A stretch of 53,318 nucleotides of DNA from Bacteroidaceae bacterium (GTDB lineage Bacteria; Bacteroidota; Bacteroidia; Bacteroidales; Bacteroidaceae). Where the stretch lies: NCBI GenBank assembly GCA_017483665.1, contig JAFUVM010000043.1, positions 1 to 53,318 on the forward strand. Reading direction: 5' to 3'. The notes beneath the pieces are model-generated. The model was not told the DNA's origin. It worked only from the letters and a program-made list of their open reading frames with translations, and made no database searches. Positions 41,662 to 50,100 of this stretch are shown here, in pieces. Position 1 is the first letter of the stretch. Each line of letters opens with the position of its first letter. A program made the translations under genes and the position numbers.

Positions 41662-43464
41662 TTAGGCGGTTTCGGCGTTGGTCTTTTTGCCTCGGCGGCC
41701 ACGTCCTCCGCGGCGCGAGCGGGACTTCTTCTCTTCGGGAGCGGCGGTCTCGGCGGCCTCGGCTGTCTCTTCTGCGGATGTGGGCTTCCCGGCAGTCTCA
41801 GGTGCAGCAGCCGGGACTTCGGGTGCGGCCTCTGGTGCGGCTTCCTGCTCTGCCTTCTGCTCGGCGGCTTTCTGTCTGGCAGCTTCCTGTTCGGCCTTGC
41901 GGCGAGCTTCGGCCCGTTCCTTGTCGGCCCTGCTTTGCTGCTCGCGTCGCTCCTGTTCCTTGCGCTCCTGTTCGCGTCGTTCCTGTTCCTTGCGCTCCTG
42001 CTCGGCACGCTCCTGCTCCTTGCGTTCGTTGCGGCGTTCCTTGCGGCTGCCGGGGCGGAAACCTTCGAGCCAAAGCTCCAGCGGCTTTTCGAGGATGACG
42101 GCTTCGCGGCGGACGGCATCCTGCATCCATATGCGTCCGGCTGCCGTGCAGAGGTAGTAGTACTGGCGCATGTAGTTGTCGAGCAGCTTGAGGTCGTCCA
42201 TGGTGAGTACCATGGGCCGCTGCGGTTCGTAGACGGTGCACCAGGTCTGGTCGTCGATGTTGTTGACGCGTTGCAGGTCGTCGCACATGCCCAGGGAGCG
42301 TATGCCTACGGAAGTGTCGTTGGTGAGCAGCAGCACCTTCTTGCCTGTGGCGAAGAACTCCACGGTGCGGCGGATGATGGCCGGGTCGGCGAAGGACTCG
42401 TGATGGCACTCACTGCCGATGCCCTCTATGCGCAGGCGGTTCTCTTTCTGCTGGGCGAGCATGAGACGCTTTGCCAGTCGTGCAGCCACGTTGCGGCAGA
42501 GTGCTTCGTCGCTCCAGTCGGCGTCCTTGTAGTTGACGGGCTCCTGTGCGGTGGCGAAGCGGTCGATTTCCTCGTACGTCTCGCTCATCACCATGAAGCG
42601 TCCGCCGATGCGTTTCATCATCTTGCTGATGCTCTCCAGCTGGCGCTCGAACTGCAACCGGGCGTTGACGCGCGGGTCGCTGTGGCTCGAGCTGTGGCCA
42701 ACGAGGAGTTCCAGCCAGATGTTCGTGTCGGAGAGGACAATGTCGTAGTCGAGCACGGTGCGCAGGATGCGTTCCAGCATTTCGCTGCGGCGCTGGGCGT
42801 CCTCCCATGTGAGCATCTGTATCTGCTGGTCGTTCAGGACGGGCAGCTTGGCGGTCTGACCCGCGAGGTCGCAGAAGTCGCGCACCTTGACGTTCTGCAT
42901 AGGGGGAATCGTCACAGGCTTCGGTGCCGGCTTCTGTTGCTCAGGTTTGGGCGTCGGCTTCTGTTGCTCGGGCTTCTGTTCGGTTTTCTGTGGTTCAGGC
43001 TTTAGCTCAGGCTTTGGTTCTGGCTTTGGTTCTGGCTTTGGCTCAGGCTTCTGCGGTTCTGGCTTTGGTTCAGGCTTTGGCTCGGTTTTCTTCGGCTTCG
43101 TTTCCTTTGCAGGCTTCGGTGCAGGTTTCTTCGGCTCTGGTTTCTGTGGCTTAGGAGCCTCCGCCTTTTCCTTTGCCTCAGGCTTTTCGGGAGCTTGGGA
43201 AGTTTCCTGAGTCTCGGGCGTCTTCGCAGGTTCCTCTGCTGCCTTTTTCTTCCTTGTCGTACGTTTCTTGGCAGGCTTCTCTTCTGTCTTCTCCGCCGGA
43301 GCTTCCGCCGGAGCTTCTGCCGGAGCTTCTGCCGGAGCGGCGGTAGCTTCCTTGGGCTCTTCGGCGGGTTTTGTCTCTGTCTTCTTGCGAGTCCGTGCCA
43401 CACGCTTGGTCTTCAGCGTTTCTTCTGTGGCTACAACTTCTGTCTTTGTTTCTTTCTTCTTCAT
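41662..43464 (-). CDS. PIN-domain protein with long Lys/Pro/Glu-rich and Arg/Gly-rich arms
   Basis: This encodes 600 residues. Residues 1-185 are low-complexity, dominated by Lys, Pro, Glu and Ala, with repeated KPEPK and AEAPAEAPA units. A folded core (about 190-440) looks like a PIN-type nuclease: acidic residues in SDTNIWLELL (D246), SETYEEI (around E295), and TNDTSVGIR (D383), which is the typical spacing for the metal-binding acidic centre. The C-terminal arm (about 455-600) is an Arg/Glu/Lys coiled-coil-like segment followed by an SRSRRGGRGRRGKK tail, an RNA-binding-type RG motif. The plan suggests an RNA-processing or ribosome-associated endonuclease in the cytosol. It is not VapC-like in size, and no antitoxin gene lies beside it. 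The gene is 32 bases after the GH43 gene and 8 before the AraC-type gene. Confidence 0.78.
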   Translation of the reverse strand: MKKKETKTEVVATEETLKTKRVARTRKKTETKPAEEPKEATAAPAEAPAEAPAEAPAEKTEEKPAKKRTTRKKKAAEEPAKTPETQETSQAPEKPEAKEKAEAPKPQKPEPKKPAPKPAKETKPKKTEPKPEPKPEPQKPEPKPEPKPEPKPELKPEPQKTEQKPEQQKPTPKPEQQKPAPKPVTIPPMQNVKVRDFCDLAGQTAKLPVLNDQQIQMLTWEDAQRRSEMLERILRTVLDYDIVLSDTNIWLELLVGHSSSHSDPRVNARLQFERQLESISKMMKRIGGRFMVMSETYEEIDRFATAQEPVNYKDADWSDEALCRNVAARLAKRLMLAQQKENRLRIEGIGSECHHESFADPAIIRRTVEFFATGKKVLLLTNDTSVGIRSLGMCDDLQRVNNIDDQTWCTVYEPQRPMVLTMDDLKLLDNYMRQYYYLCTAAGRIWMQDAVRREAVILEKPLELWLEGFRPGSRKERRNERKEQERAEQERKEQERREQERKEQERREQQSRADKERAEARRKAEQEAARQKAAEQKAEQEAAPEAAPEVPAAAPETAGKPTSAEETAEAAETAAPEEKKSRSRRGGRGRRGKKTNAETA

Positions 43465-43496
43465 TTAATGTGTTTGTCGTTATTGTTTTTCTTTGT

Positions 43497-44606
43497 CTAA
43501 CGGACAATCTCCTGCGGCTCTGTGCTTGGACCGTCAACGGTCAGCACGCCCTTCTCGTCGATGTTAAGGCGGTCGATGAGGACAACGCGTTCGCCGGGAT
43601 TGTCCTTCATGCGGCCGTGATAGACGCAGTAGCGGTTGCCGTCGGGCATCGTGAGCACCATGTTGTGGCCTGTGCCCATCACGCGACCGCCTTGGCTGAC
43701 GTTCTCCTGCAGCACGGGGTTGTTGTCGGCCTTCGTGAAGGGCCCCAGGGGATTCGAGGCTGTGGCGTATCCCACAGCGTAGTATTGTCCGCCATAATGG
43801 TTGGCACTATACATTATATAATATGTGTCGCCTTGACGGAAGAGGTAGCTGCCCTCCGTCCAGCGACGGTTCACTTCGCCATGCGTGGCGCTGCGGCTTT
43901 CCCATTCGCTCTGGCGGTTGGCAAGCTTGGTGGGCGGGCAGAGCAGCAGCTGCGGCTCGCCGATGACACCGCTGAAGTCGGGCTTCAGCTCCACGCCATA
44001 CACCCAGCTCTCTTCTATCTCCTGGAAGCTGCCGGCCTGGCGCAGGCTGTCGGCTATCTCGCTTTCCACCGCGTGCTTGTAGCAGCAACGGCTGAAGTAG
44101 AGGTAGCACTTGCCCTGTTCGTCGTCGAAGAAGACGTTGGCATCGATGATGGGATATTCGGGATTGAAGATGGGACGGTCGTAGAGGTCGGTGAAGGGGC
44201 CTGCGGGCGAGTCGCTGACGGCGACGCCTATCTTGAAGTTCTCGCCCTCGTTCGTCGGGTTCTCGCGATAGTTGGAGCTGAAGAAGAGGTAGTACTTGCC
44301 GGCCCGCTCGTAGACTTCGGGAGCCCAGAAGCAGTCCAGGTTCCATTGCTCGGGTGTGCCGCCCTTATAGACCTGTCCGCAGGAGTCCCATTGGACGAGG
44401 TCGTCGCTGACAAAGGCCTCGAAGCCGTCGGCGAGCGATGTGCCGTACATATAGTAGCGCCCGTCGCTGGCATGCAGCAGGAAGGGGTCGCCCAGCTTGA
44501 GCGGAATGGGGTTCGTCACGGTGCTTGACGTCGTCTCGGCTTCTTTCTTCGCGGTGCATGCACAGAGGCAAAGGCACAGCAGTGCCAGGGAGAGTTTGGG
44601 ATTCAT
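43497..44606 (-). CDS. glycoside hydrolase family 43 lipoprotein
   Basis: This encodes 369 residues. A lipoprotein signal peptide (LCAC lipobox, cysteine 17) anchors it at the cell surface or in the periplasm. The five-bladed propeller of GH43 shows its three acidic residues: general base D40 in KLGDPF, D155 in PIIDANVFF, and general acid E251 in TEGSYLF. The family hydrolyses arabinan, xylan or galactan side chains; the exact substrate is not predictable from this. 'YYIMYSANHYGGQYYAVGYATA' and 'GTGHN' are typical GH43 stretches. It lies 31 bases after the gamma-carbonic-anhydrase gene on the same strand; no SusC/D pair is nearby, so this is not a canonical polysaccharide utilisation locus. 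Confidence 0.9.
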   Translation of the reverse strand: MNPKLSLALLCLCLCACTAKKEAETTSSTVTNPIPLKLGDPFLLHASDGRYYMYGTSLADGFEAFVSDDLVQWDSCGQVYKGGTPEQWNLDCFWAPEVYERAGKYYLFFSSNYRENPTNEGENFKIGVAVSDSPAGPFTDLYDRPIFNPEYPIIDANVFFDDEQGKCYLYFSRCCYKHAVESEIADSLRQAGSFQEIEESWVYGVELKPDFSGVIGEPQLLLCPPTKLANRQSEWESRSATHGEVNRRWTEGSYLFRQGDTYYIMYSANHYGGQYYAVGYATASNPLGPFTKADNNPVLQENVSQGGRVMGTGHNMVLTMPDGNRYCVYHGRMKDNPGERVVLIDRLNIDEKGVLTVDGPSTEPQEIVR

Positions 44607-44637
44607 TGTTTAGAGTTTAGGGTTTAGAGTTTAGGGC

Positions 44638-45219
44638 TTAGGGTCTTGGGTTGTAGTCTTCGCTGGTTGTCACAGTCTGTGTGTTCCTCGGGTCGCTGTC
44701 TGCCTGGCGGAACCAGTCGCTGTACTCGATGTAGTGGCGGGCGAAGGTCTTGTTCAAGGCCTGTGCCTGTTCGGGGTCGACCTTTTTGATGAACTTGGCG
44801 GGCACGCCGCCCCAGAGTTCGCCGTCGCCTATCTGTGTGTTACTGAGCACGAGGGCTCCGGCAGCAACGATGGCGCCGCGGCCCACCACGGCGTGGTCGA
44901 GCACCGTGGATCCCATGCCGACGAGTGCGCCGTCGCGCACCTCGCAGCCGTGCAGCGTGACGCTGTGGCCGATGGTCACGTCGTCGCCCAGGATGCACGG
45001 AGCCTTGCCGTTGAGGGTGTGGATGCAGGAGTTGTCCTGTACGTTCGTGCGGTTGCCTATCTTGACGAAGTGCACGTCGCCGCGGATGACGGCGTTGAAC
45101 CAGACGGTGCAGTCGTCGCCCATCTCTACGTCGCCCACTATGACTGCGCCTTCGCTGAAGTAGCAGTGCTTGCCGAAGCGGGGAGCGGGCATCCCCTTGA
45201 GTGTCTTTATTGTTGCCAT
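44638..45219 (-). CDS. gamma-carbonic anhydrase family protein (hexapeptide repeat)
   Basis: This encodes 193 residues forming a left-handed beta-helix of hexapeptide repeats ('VIVGDVEMGDDCTVWFNAVIRGDVHFVKIGNRTNVQDNSCIHT', 'GDDVTIGHSVTLHGCEVRDGALVGMGS'). The three zinc-ligand histidines of the family can be placed at 'IHTLNG', 'IGHSVTLHG' (two). It is most like the YrdA/CaiE-type subgroup, whose members often lack measured carbonic anhydrase activity. A Glu/Asp/Arg-rich extension follows the helix ('FARHYIEYSDWFRQADSDPRN'). It is 66 bases after the pepP gene on the same strand, across a short repeat-like gap. Confidence 0.88.
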   Translation of the reverse strand: MATIKTLKGMPAPRFGKHCYFSEGAVIVGDVEMGDDCTVWFNAVIRGDVHFVKIGNRTNVQDNSCIHTLNGKAPCILGDDVTIGHSVTLHGCEVRDGALVGMGSTVLDHAVVGRGAIVAAGALVLSNTQIGDGELWGGVPAKFIKKVDPEQAQALNKTFARHYIEYSDWFRQADSDPRNTQTVTTSEDYNPRP

Positions 45220-45285
45220 GATGAATGTTTCGTTATTTTCGTGATTGCGATATTTTCGTTATTACGTGATAACGATATTACGTTA
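45220..45285. repeat. TTCGTTATTACG satellite
   Basis: Short tandem units of TTCGTTATT/CGTTATTACG fill the gap between the pepP and gamma-carbonic-anhydrase genes and run up to the pepP stop codon. Confidence 0.55.
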
Positions 45286-47034
45286 TTACGAGATTTCGTT
45301 ATTGCGGGATGTTTCCTTTTTGAGCCATTGCCTTTCTTCTTCGTCGAGGAAGGGCGAGAGTTCTTCGTAGACCTTCTTGTGATAGTCGGCGATGTAGTTC
45401 ACCTCTTCGGGCGTCATCATGTCCCAAAGGACGGGGGTGAGGTCGATGGGGCAGAGGGTGAGGGGTTCGAGGCGGAGGAACTTGCCGAACTCTGTCTCGC
45501 CGTCGGGGACGATGAGCATGGTGTTCTCGATGCGGACGCCGTGCTTACCGGCGCGGTAGATGCCGGGCTCGTTGGTGACGGTCATGCCGGCATGGAGCGG
45601 TGCGGGCTTCCATGTGTGACGTATCTGATGCGGACCCTCGTGGACGCAGAGGTAGGAGCCGACGCCGTGGCCGGTGCCATGTCCGTAGTTGATGCCGTGC
45701 TGCCACATGAAGTAGCGGGCCAAGGCGTCAATCTGTGTGCCGCTGATGCCGTCGGGGAAGCGGGTGAGGGCCAGGCGGATGTGCCCCTTGAGGACGAGCG
45801 TGTAGTCGAGGCGTTCCTCGTCTGTCAGAGGGCCGAGCGCGATGGTACGGGTGATGTCGGTCGTGCCGTCCTGGTACTGAGCGCCGCTGTCGAGCAGGAG
45901 CAGGCCGCGGGGTTCGAGCTTGGCATCCGTCTCGGGTGTGGCTTCGTAGTGGACGATGGCTCCGTGCGGGCCGTAGGCTGCAATCGTGTCGAACGAGAGG
46001 CCGCGGTACAAAGCCTGCTCTGCCCTGAGAGACGTCAGCTTGCGGTCGATGCTCATCTCAGTCTCGCCTCCTGCTTCGACGGCAGGCTTCAGCCAATGCA
46101 GGAACTTCACCATCGCCACGCCGTCGCGCACCATTGCCCTGCGGAAACCTGCAATCTCGGCTTCGTTCTTAATGGATTTCAAAGACCCTACCAAACCTCC
46201 CCTTAAAGGGGAGGCTTTTTGAGCCTTGTCCTCTCCCTTTAATGGAGAGACAGAGAGGGTCTTGAATTCTTTGTACGGCTTCACCTCCACGCCTATCTCT
46301 TTGAGGTAGTCCTTCACGCTTGCGTCGAGCTTGTCGCTGTCGATGAAGAGTGTGACGTCGCTGAGCGTCAGAAGGACATAGCTGACGAACACGGGGTTGC
46401 AATGAACGTCGGAGCCTCTGAGGTTGAGGAGCCAGGCGATGTCGTCGAGCTGGGAAATGAGGATGCTGTCGGCATTCTGCTCTCTCAGAGCCTGCCGCAC
46501 GCGCTCTATCTTGCTTTGGGCCGTCTCGCCTGCAAACTCCAAAGGCTGTATCTCCACCTTGTTCTTGGGGATGGGCGGCCGGTCTGTCCAGAGTTCTTCG
46601 GCGGGGTCGAGGTCTGTGCGGAGCCCGATGCCTGCCTTGCCCAAGGAAGACCTCCACCCATCCTCCTCCTCTAAGGGGAGGAGCTCTCCGTCTATGCCTA
46701 CAACTTCACCTTCTTTAAGATTCTTGCATATCCATTCTTCGATAGTTGGCGTTTCGGGCAAACCTTCTTTCATAAGAGCGAAAGGCGTGCCCTGGAGTTG
46801 CTGCTCGGCAGCGATGAAGTAGCGGCTGTCGGTCCAGAGAGCCGCATCCTTCAGGGTGACGACGGCTGTGCCTGCGCTTCCGTCGAAGCCCGAAATCCAC
46901 CGGCGCGTCTGCCAATGCTCGGGGACGTACTCGCCCTGGTGCGGGTCGGTGCTGGGGATGATGAAGGCTGCGAGCCCGTTCCTCTGCAGGAATTGCCGCA
47001 ATATATTGACTCTTTCGGAAATAACCTCTTGCAT
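45286..47034 (-). CDS. pepP: aminopeptidase P family protein (Xaa-Pro aminopeptidase)
   Basis: This encodes 582 residues from MQEVISERVNILRQF, which lines up with the 'ERVxxLR' start of Bacteroidales homologues; an ATG at 47052 would add six residues from an upstream repeat. Two creatinase-N-like domains precede the pita-bread catalytic domain. The metal-binding residues are visible: LLLDSGAQYQDGTTDITRT (two aspartates), GTGHGVGSYLCVHE (His), NEPGIYR (Glu), and ENTMLIV (Glu). It releases the N-terminal residue when proline is second. Two oddities: about 27 residues (KTLSVSPLKGEDKAQKASPL and onward) between the N-terminal domains are encoded by a palindromic element at 46182-46263, and 'GELLPLEEEDGWRSSLG' may be a second degenerate copy. 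Confidence 0.9.
   Translation of the reverse strand: MQEVISERVNILRQFLQRNGLAAFIIPSTDPHQGEYVPEHWQTRRWISGFDGSAGTAVVTLKDAALWTDSRYFIAAEQQLQGTPFALMKEGLPETPTIEEWICKNLKEGEVVGIDGELLPLEEEDGWRSSLGKAGIGLRTDLDPAEELWTDRPPIPKNKVEIQPLEFAGETAQSKIERVRQALREQNADSILISQLDDIAWLLNLRGSDVHCNPVFVSYVLLTLSDVTLFIDSDKLDASVKDYLKEIGVEVKPYKEFKTLSVSPLKGEDKAQKASPLRGGLVGSLKSIKNEAEIAGFRRAMVRDGVAMVKFLHWLKPAVEAGGETEMSIDRKLTSLRAEQALYRGLSFDTIAAYGPHGAIVHYEATPETDAKLEPRGLLLLDSGAQYQDGTTDITRTIALGPLTDEERLDYTLVLKGHIRLALTRFPDGISGTQIDALARYFMWQHGINYGHGTGHGVGSYLCVHEGPHQIRHTWKPAPLHAGMTVTNEPGIYRAGKHGVRIENTMLIVPDGETEFGKFLRLEPLTLCPIDLTPVLWDMMTPEEVNYIADYHKKVYEELSPFLDEEERQWLKKETSRNNEIS
46182..46263. repeat. 82-bp paired palindromic element inside pepP
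   Basis: Outer ends AAGACCCT (46182-46189) and AGGGTCTT (46256-46263) are inverted. Inside lie two palindromes, CCTCCCCTTAAAGGGGAGG (46196-46214) and a CTCTCC...GGAGAG stem (46231-46249). It is read in frame as KTLSVSPLKGEDK...ASPLRGG. The layout is the same as in rnr: two palindromes of opposite polarity. Confidence 0.85.
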
Positions 47035-47039
47035 GTTTC

Positions 47040-47108
47040 GTTGAATTGTCATGAATGTTCAATTGAATTATCATGAATGTTCAATTGAATCATCATGACA
47101 ATTCAATC
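47040..47108. repeat. TTCAATTGAA/TCATGA alternating palindrome array, copy 2
   Basis: The first 28 bases are identical to the array at 12049-12116. It directly precedes the pepP coding region on the minus strand and supplies a spurious in-frame ATG (47052). Confidence 0.7.
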
Positions 47109-47137
47109 AAGCCCCCGTGGAGCGTTGAGTAATTATG

Positions 47138-50100
47138 TTAGTGCGATACGATGATTTTCTTGCCGTCTCGGATGTATATACCCCTGAGTGGTTTGCTATT
47201 TAACGATTTACTGTTTCCTATTTTCCGTCCGCTGAGGTCGAAGACTTCATTATTCATGTTTAATTGTTCAATTCTAACTTCCCCGATGCCGTCGGGGTTC
47301 TCGTTGGTGTAGGCGTTCTCGTAGTACCAGACGGGCAGGTGCCTGTTGTCGGGTACGGGATAGTCGTCTTCGACAAGCGTCTGGAACCATGCCTGTTGCT
47401 CCCTGCCGGCATTGAGCTGGAGGCACAGGGCTCCGCTCCGCATGTCGGTGGCATCGGTGCCGATGGCCGTTGCGGGTACGCCGGCGTTCCAGTCTGTCAG
47501 ATAGTAAGTGTTGGTGAGGAGGGCATTGCCATTGTTGCGGCAGATGACGTCGCCGCCTTCCGAACTGATGCGGATGTCGCCTGCCATGAGGCAGTTCGAC
47601 ATGAGTCCTATGGTGGAGGCCCAGCCTACGAGACCTCCGCAGCTGTTCACGCCGTCGCCGTTGATGCTGCCGGCAAAGATGCAGTCCTGCAGCTCGGCGA
47701 AGTTCGTACCCTCGCTGATGAGGCCAACCAGCCCGCCGTGCGTCCCGTCGCCCGTGATGGTGGCGTGGATGTCGATGTAGCTTTGGCAGCGCAGCAGCGT
47801 GCCGCCCCGCATCTCGGCAACCATGCCTGCGAACTTCCGGCTGCTCGTGATGGTGCCGCGCAGGGTGAGGTCCTGCACCGTGCCCGACAGATGTCCGAAC
47901 AGCCCGGCATAGTCGGCGTTGCGGTTGAGCGCGATGGTGACGGTGTGGCCTGCTCCGTCGAAGGTGCCGCCGAAGGTCCTGATGTCTCCTATCATCGTGG
48001 AGGGATAGTCCGTGAAGTCAATGTCATCCGTCAGCACGGCGGAGAGAGCCCCCCCGTCTCTCGTTTGGGGAAGAGCGTCGCCGTCCACCATCCTGGCAAA
48101 CATGTTGAGCATTTCGGGCGAGCCAATCATGTAGTACCCGCGACTGTCGCGCGGCAGGCTCTCGGCATCGAAGTAGCCGCAGACCCGGCAGACGCCGTCC
48201 CGGAAGTCGTGCTCGTCCTGATTGTTGCGCGAAGCGTCGTTGGTGAAGCTGCCAAGGGAAGAGTAGGGCGTGCCGTCGCAATGCAGGCGGGCGAAGCTGT
48301 AGACGATGCTGTGGCTCGTGTCCGGCACGGGCGTGATGTCCATGCCGAGCGTCTGCCGCCATACCGTGCTGCCCGGCTGTCTGCCCTCGAGCAGGAAGCA
48401 AGCCTCGCCGTAGGTCATTTGGTCGTCCGTCAGAAGGTTCACATCGCCACAGGCATTCGCGGCTCCCCAGTTGCCGGCGAAGAAGTTGTGCGTCGAATTG
48501 ACGTTCTGGCTGTTGCGGGAAAGCAGGTCGCTGCCACTGGTGCTGACGCTGAACCGGCTCGTAATGAGGCAGCCGGAGATGCTGGTCGAGCCGCTGGCCC
48601 ATCCCGAGACGCCTGCACAGCAGTTCGTCTGGCTGCCGAGGATAGCGCCGCTCACGAGGCAGTCGCGCACGGCAGAGCCAGAGTTCGAGATGCCCATGAT
48701 GCCGCCATGTGTGCCGTCGCCATTCACCGAGCTGACGATGCTGACCTTGCTTTGGCAACGTTCTATCGTGGCGCCGTCTGTCTGGGCTGCAATGCCTCCG
48801 GCATACTTGGCCGAGGTCGTGATGGTACCCTCCGTGGTGAGGTCGTGGACGTAGCCCGAGAGGTAGCAGAACAGCCCGGCGTTTTCGGCGCTGCGTTGCA
48901 GGGCCAGCTTCACGGCATGCCCGCCGCCGTCGAACTCGCCCTTGTAGCTGCTGCCCGTGCCTATCATGGTGCTCGGGTAGGCCGTGAAGTCGATGTCGGC
49001 TGTCAGCCTGGCGCAGAGCGAGACGCTTCCCGTGTTGACGCGGGCGGCAAAGTCGGCCAGCTCGTCGGCTGTCGCGATTTCGATGACTTCATCCTCGCCT
49101 TCGTCTTCCTTATTATTAATAAAGTTGTCGAGCCACGGGATGCGGTTCTCTACGTATTCCTTCATCCATCCCACTTCCACTTCGTACGAGCCTCCGGCCC
49201 TCGGGTTGACCTGTATCGTCTGGTCGAGTATGGGCCATCGCATGAAGTTGAGGCGCTGCGACTGCATCAGCTCGGCGGCTGTCGAGTCGATGTATGCTGT
49301 GAGGCTCTCCGCCGTGACGTTGCCATGTTCGCGAACAGCGTTCCACATGACGGCCATCGAGTCGCAGAGCACGGGGTCGGAGAACAGGCGTTTGAGCAAA
49401 GCGCGTGAGTTGCCGGCGCCGCCGCGTGCCAGGGAAAGGAAGTCGCCCAGGTCGTTTGTCGGGAAGTTGCGGTAGTCGTTGTCGAAAGCATTGTCGAAGT
49501 CCCAGACCGGCCCGAGGCGGAACAAGTCGTCGCCGCGGTCCTTTGTGATGTAGCAGCTCCAGAAGGCATCAGGGTTGCCTGCGAGCTCTTCTGCCAGGAA
49601 GTACTGCAGGAGGCTCTTCTCGTCGAGTCGCGAACGGAAGCCAAGCACGGGGTCGGCGAAGTTCGAGGAAAGGATTTTGGCCTCCATCATGTTGAACTCG
49701 CTGCGGATGTACGCCGCCTGTTCCGTCGTGATGTCGTCGTCGTCGGGACTCTTGATGGTGACGGGGTTGCCTGCCAGACTGGTGAACCACGATGTTTCCC
49801 TCTCGGCGTAGCCGTCCAGCTCCAGCAGGTAGCCGCCGGTCAGGAACTCGCCTTCCGTGTCCGTCGGCGTCATCTCCGTGATGTCGACGCGGTTCCTGTC
49901 GACCGTCAGCTGGTCGGTGAGCTGGTAGCAGCCGCGGTATTCGCCGTTGACGATGACGTCCACCGGCTTGCTCCACGGCACGTAGCTCATGCCCATGCGG
50001 CGTGCTATCTCGAAGGCCACGAGGTTGCGCATCAGGGTCTTGTCGTCGTAGTTGTTGATGAGCGTCCACTTCTTGGCTTTTGCCAGCGAACGCATGTCGG

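Noticed and set aside
41662..43464. PIN protein as a VapC toxin of a type II toxin-antitoxin pair
   Set aside because: It is four times too long and no antitoxin-sized gene is adjacent.
43497..45219. GH43 region as a polysaccharide utilisation locus
   Set aside because: No SusC/SusD pair or hybrid sensor is present in the window.
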